From assembly GCA_039818825.1 (NCBI GenBank), contig JBCBTD010000059.1, positions 1 through 23,541 on the forward strand: a DNA stretch of 23,541 nucleotides, in the 5' to 3' direction. The notes beneath the pieces were generated by a model, which did no database searches, was not told the DNA's origin, and saw only the letters and a list, made by a program, of their open reading frames with translations. The translations under genes and the position numbers were made by a program. The DNA comes from JBCBTD01 sp039818825 (GTDB lineage: Bacteria > Pseudomonadota > Alphaproteobacteria > Geminicoccales > Geminicoccaceae). Position 1 is the stretch's first letter. Every line of letters starts with the position of its first letter. Positions 23,401 through 23,541 of this stretch are shown here, piece by piece.

Positions 23401-23541
23401 TAGCCACCGTTGCCGCCGCCGCCGCCGATCGACTGCGCAACCACCCCTTGCGAGAAGTTCTGGCGCGTGCGTATCGCCATGCCGCCAGCGATCAGGTCGA
23501 CTTCGCCGCCGGCACTGCCGGTGCCGGCAGCCCCACCGACC
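13599..23541 (-). CDS. Giant Gly-rich repeat autotransporter (type Va), N-terminus outside window
   Basis: The frame is open from the right window edge to a TGA at 13599-13601: more than 3,300 residues with no start or signal peptide in view. The ATG at 23480 is internal, since repeat-like sequence (VGGAAGTGSAGGEVDLIAGG) continues upstream of it. Bases ~23435-15440 encode about 40 repeats around Q-S-[IVL]-G-G-G-G-G-x-G-G, each ~65-70 residues, predicted to form a long beta-helix-like passenger. Bases ~15440-14460 encode the less repetitive passenger tail, with SLLMTSTSRFLVDASF and LTIIETGGGAI segments typical of the region before the barrel. Bases ~14455-13599 encode the outer-membrane beta-barrel (WRVAVGVEKAVDDFWTVGLA through to the final VSIKF with terminal Phe). 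It likely displays a surface fibre for adhesion, biofilm or surface-layer functions; this is inferred. An IalB-like gene follows. Confidence 0.92.
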   Translation of the reverse strand, partial: VGGAAGTGSAGGEVDLIAGGMAIRTRQNFSQGVVAQSIGGGGGNGGYSIAAGAAGAGAGAGAVQVGLGGSAGGGGAGGTVTARTDATVTTGGDDAVGILVQSVGGGGGNGGFGIAAGAAGAGTGTGTVTVGLGGSGGSGGLGGEVTATVNGAVTTAGDRSGAVVVQSIGGGGGNGGFSVSGSVSGAGAGSGSVAVGLGGSGGSGGGASTVTATVGGAVTTAGIDSAGVLAQSVGGGGGNGGFNVSGTITGSGVGSGAVAVGLGGAGGTGSDGADVTLTVDGDVRTSADRSSGVVAQSIGGGGGNGGFNVAGSITGAGTGAGSVGVGLGGDGGGGGNAGTLVTATANGAITTDGFASSGFVAQSIGGGGGNGGFDVTATIAGAGTGSGAVSVGLGGSGAGGGNGGEVVATTTNRVETGGDASVGILAQSVGGGGGNGGFNVSPAFAGAGTGAGAVGVGLGGTGAGGGNGGKVTLTVQDSRTAAEIASAPQTVLTRGAQSSAVVAQSIGGGGGNGGFNVTPTGAGAGTGAGSVGVGIGGRGGGGGNGGTVDSTVAADLETRGTESTGLLVQSVGGGGGNGGLNVSASVNVAGTGSGGAAVGLGGAAGTGGDGAAVTSVLIGDATTGDANSPGVIVQSLGGGGGNGGLNVSAAVSLAGDGTGGVGVGIGGSGGDGGNAGSATGSVTGDVITVGSDAPGVMVQSLGGGGGNGGLNVSAAIAIAGTGSGAAAIGVGGFGGGGGTASDVEGTFIGTASTTGDRSAGVTAQSLGGGGGNGGTNVSAAISLASDFAGAVGIGVGGFGGSGGAAGNVEHTVSGLVETDGADSIGIMTQSLGGGGGNGGTTVSAALSLARETSGAIGIGVGGFGGGGADAGDSTVSTVTGGVLTKGDRSSGIVTQSLGGGGGTGGTNVTAAVNLTQNNGGAIGLGLGGFGGGGGAGKTVSSTVRTTATNDRIATEGAESIGVLAQSVGGSGGAGGLNVSGAVSLTGKSGAAVGLGVGGFGGAGGDAGTVSLDVIGTVDTRGDEAHGLMAQSVGGSGGVGGTNVSGSLSLTKPSGSDTILSASLGVGGFGGGGGAAADVDVSYQGGLTAIPRTQQADGSLAVDLALGADGLVAQSIGGGGGSGGTNVSAGLSISSKPGAGQADSSSSYGVLIGVGGFGGTGGNAGSVSVDVGAASTIDAHGTGRSGILAQSVGGGGGSGGLNVSGGIVSDTSLIVGVGGLGGNAGTAGNVDVTARADINVTTDPDDVVVPTDETFETKLRDVVGDEVVDTTEGLLDSVGLKDLFTDLGLFDEDGNETEGSAGLLAQSVGGGGGNGGLNVSGGIALSKDGKIPSITFGIGGFGGAGNVSGDVTVDQAGTVDVAGNWKHGIFAQSVAGGGGNGGLNVSGQLNWSGSETSDGATDLSIVAGIGGQGGDGADAGDVSVTSDGDIRAVGYHARGVFAQSLGGGGGTGGINVTAVATKNSSPVGVGVGGFGSGGGDAGNVSVTRGAAGQAAGTISTDGIGAHGIEASSIGGGGGDAGVNAVLGFSKTTGSQSDSGSAGDRSTPVNSGVDPSVITNYNAVLDELEASTTDTTSSSADQSSVAGLIAVGGAGGNAGNAGTVKIDHYGDVKTLDASSHGVFGQSLGGGGGNAALNFGMIYQSGNAEQSKGFGLAIGGGTGDGGTGGAVTLRNTGAVATTGADSHGIFAQSVGGGGGNTALNSASTGADGGNITIKIGRTGGTGGAAGDVFASSDGTVATAGDRSHGLFAQSVGNGGGNSSATSVSIGTPKTSDDKGSTFSLSVGLEGGEGGAAGDVDVQTDGSLATSGADAHGIFAQSVGGGGGTGGGAKGSPGSGTSFSFSIGGTGGTGGTGGKVSVASTASIGTAADRAIGIMAQSIGGAGGTGGYAKSSTSALTVLKNTVKGSDIGTTASINIGGAGGTGMTSGQVDVVNDGTIATNGANAHGIFAQSVGGGGGQGGLAENNIVNLRGSIGNQATLSIGGTGGTGAVSGEVAVTNQSTIATVGDKSAGVFAQSVGGGGGDAQMLKNIVLGLSSNNGSSSALLFGGSGGTGGVAGDVTVLNDTGAQIQTQGSQSYGVFAQSVGGGGGSGGEVISVSRASSGDTSQQSQSTRIAFGGDGGTGGTGGTVEVTNLGLIATSGAEAHGILAQSIGGGGGNGGTTAVGTLSLGSGSQSDPSLSMSFGGTGGSGNASGGVTVRNAGDIVVSGDRAYGVLAQSVGGGGGNGGMALALSTADIADRAVGSSWSQIAAGGAGGDGADGGNVMVEHTGSISVAGDDAYGIFAQSVGGGGGSAALSVSAPGAMMLDYAFSTVLGARLGALGTAGTVTVTSTGDIAISGENSQAILRQSINGGGGNVDTFLDFTETVEGGSSSGTPPAVSGTIALGSDDADASQGSAIQAAHAGNLATSGRKSVASQTQSIGGGGGQSGAGFVLDPGSAVDLDLTLGAKNTNDAGGGDVTVARWGSVTAVSPLSQGVSVQSIGGGGGRMVVDVVTGGATPASATANLTLGADPSFRNDGGDLDLDFVGQTTTLGDDSPGLVIQTIGAGGGQAYLSGFTSAAIGVGATDGSTGDGGDIDLVNMGAVSTAGRRSDGIVLQSIGGGGGYAKTDLDASAVRATANADGAGSGGDIAFVQTGDVQVGGAGSIGILAQSLGGGGGVVDEAFRGTAGGRGAGGAISLASLGNVFADGPVGIAVFAQSDGIDGAGTIGLSLDGVIKGGAGTGGSAIRLDGGTSNRVDIGARGFVFALNDAAMLGSTGNDAVSSQAHVVGNVDLGGGINSFTNGRAGVLVSHETLNLGPNGLLTNAGLLVPGGAIVDPGLGISAQRSDYALTSFVPQTTDLTGSLLMTSTSRFLVDASFRTSGAAGDGGDLIRVTGSATIDGTVEPTLLTLERATPLTIIETGGGAIDNGATVRDTAILDFSIEIGSIRLAVDPRFSLPQMTENQGAVGRYIDTILRGDGSASLGPLFAFIGNMTDPDEVVGTIDRLTAEGYSANRLETLKSGLRFADTLNDCDRRRPEGVEFPRGECWWLVTERTNFDQQAFDGFRRVETDNWRVAVGVEKAVDDFWTVGLAAGYESVDVTSGNSFTSEADRGQLGLSVARESGPLKVGAALSGSLARFDSQRYVGVSGLLPDGRSVVIDQAESRQDVTQAGLRLGAAYTFESNDGRVYATPSVDVDANYLHSSAADETGVGDFGLAVEDTGEWVFSATPALEVGGNFVSESGTQVRPYVRGGVRVFGQDTVEIDSAFIGAPDSAGSFKNYSGFDTVVGRVNGGLVVRSKDSRMRLDVGYQGAFSKNAVEHGLAASVSIKF
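15440..23441 (-). repeat. Tandem ~200-bp coding repeats, about 40 copies, continuing past the window
   Basis: By eye there are 39 copies of the Gly-core motif (Q-S or Q-T, once S-S, then [IVL]-G and a Gly run) plus one degenerate copy (QSDGIDG near 15440). The mean spacing is ~205 bp (~68 codons). Copies at the high-coordinate end are the most alike: NGGF-[N/S/D]-V, a G-A-G-T-G-x-G-x-V stretch, V-G-L-G-G, then a V-T-A-T-V-type strand. Copies below ~19,000 vary more in the middle segment, and the last six are strongly degenerate. Two copies carry long non-Gly inserts (around 19,650-19,840 and 18,780-18,950). Confidence 0.92.

Noticed and set aside
15440..23441. Regular short Gly-codon repeats considered as a CRISPR-like array
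   Set aside because: The repeats are in frame, protein-coding, ~200 bp apart and diverged; there are no identical short direct repeats with unique spacers.
13599..23480. ATG at 23480 as the true start of the autotransporter
   Set aside because: In-frame Gly-rich repeat sequence continues upstream to the window edge and no signal peptide follows this ATG.

Overview
The window is GC-rich, densely coding bacterial DNA. The gene content (an IalB-family protein, a DUF1513 protein and a giant Gly-rich autotransporter) fits an Alphaproteobacterium, but I cannot name the genus. No rRNA, tRNA, CRISPR array, integrase or intact insertion sequence is visible. Both ends are cut: a DUF1513 gene lacks its 5' part on the left, and a giant autotransporter lacks its N-terminus on the right. 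The first ~42 bases look like an inverted (fold-back) copy of the DUF1513 gene's own upstream codons, so the left edge may be an assembly artefact.

Region 1 (1-1022) holds the DUF1513 C-terminus and then ~480 bases with no intact gene, containing only a possible decayed HGGxSTG-type zinc-knuckle fragment. Region 2 (1023-5400, minus strand) is a five-gene cluster that looks like one operon. In transcription order it encodes a VOC/glyoxalase-fold protein, a DUF417 (YkgB/RclC-like) membrane protein, an AhpD/CMD-like CxxC protein, a PNPOx-like/ferredoxin-NADP-reductase fusion, and a haloalkane-dehalogenase-like alpha/beta hydrolase. An AraC-family regulator (5662-6531) is divergent from it. The shared intergenic region carries a perfect 10-bp direct repeat at 15-bp spacing, a plausible operator. 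DUF417 beside a divergent AraC regulator recalls the E. coli rcl hypochlorous-acid defence locus, but the other genes differ. I infer a role in oxidant or electrophile detoxification.

Region 3 (6964-12608) has the same logic. A minus-strand OmpR-type winged-helix/TPR regulator is divergent from a tight four-gene plus-strand operon: an OsmC-like protein, an FMO-like flavoprotein, a second FAD-dependent oxidoreductase and a MaoC/hotdog hydratase. The ~870-base gap between them contains phased 7-bp direct repeats with the geometry of a PhoB box.

Region 4 (12985-23541, minus strand) is dominated by a giant autotransporter of more than 3,300 residues. It has about 40 Gly-rich repeats of ~65-70 residues built around a Q-S-[I/V/L]-G-G-G-G-G core, a C-terminal passenger tail, and an outer-membrane beta-barrel ending in Phe. 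A small exported IalB-family protein lies directly downstream on the same strand.
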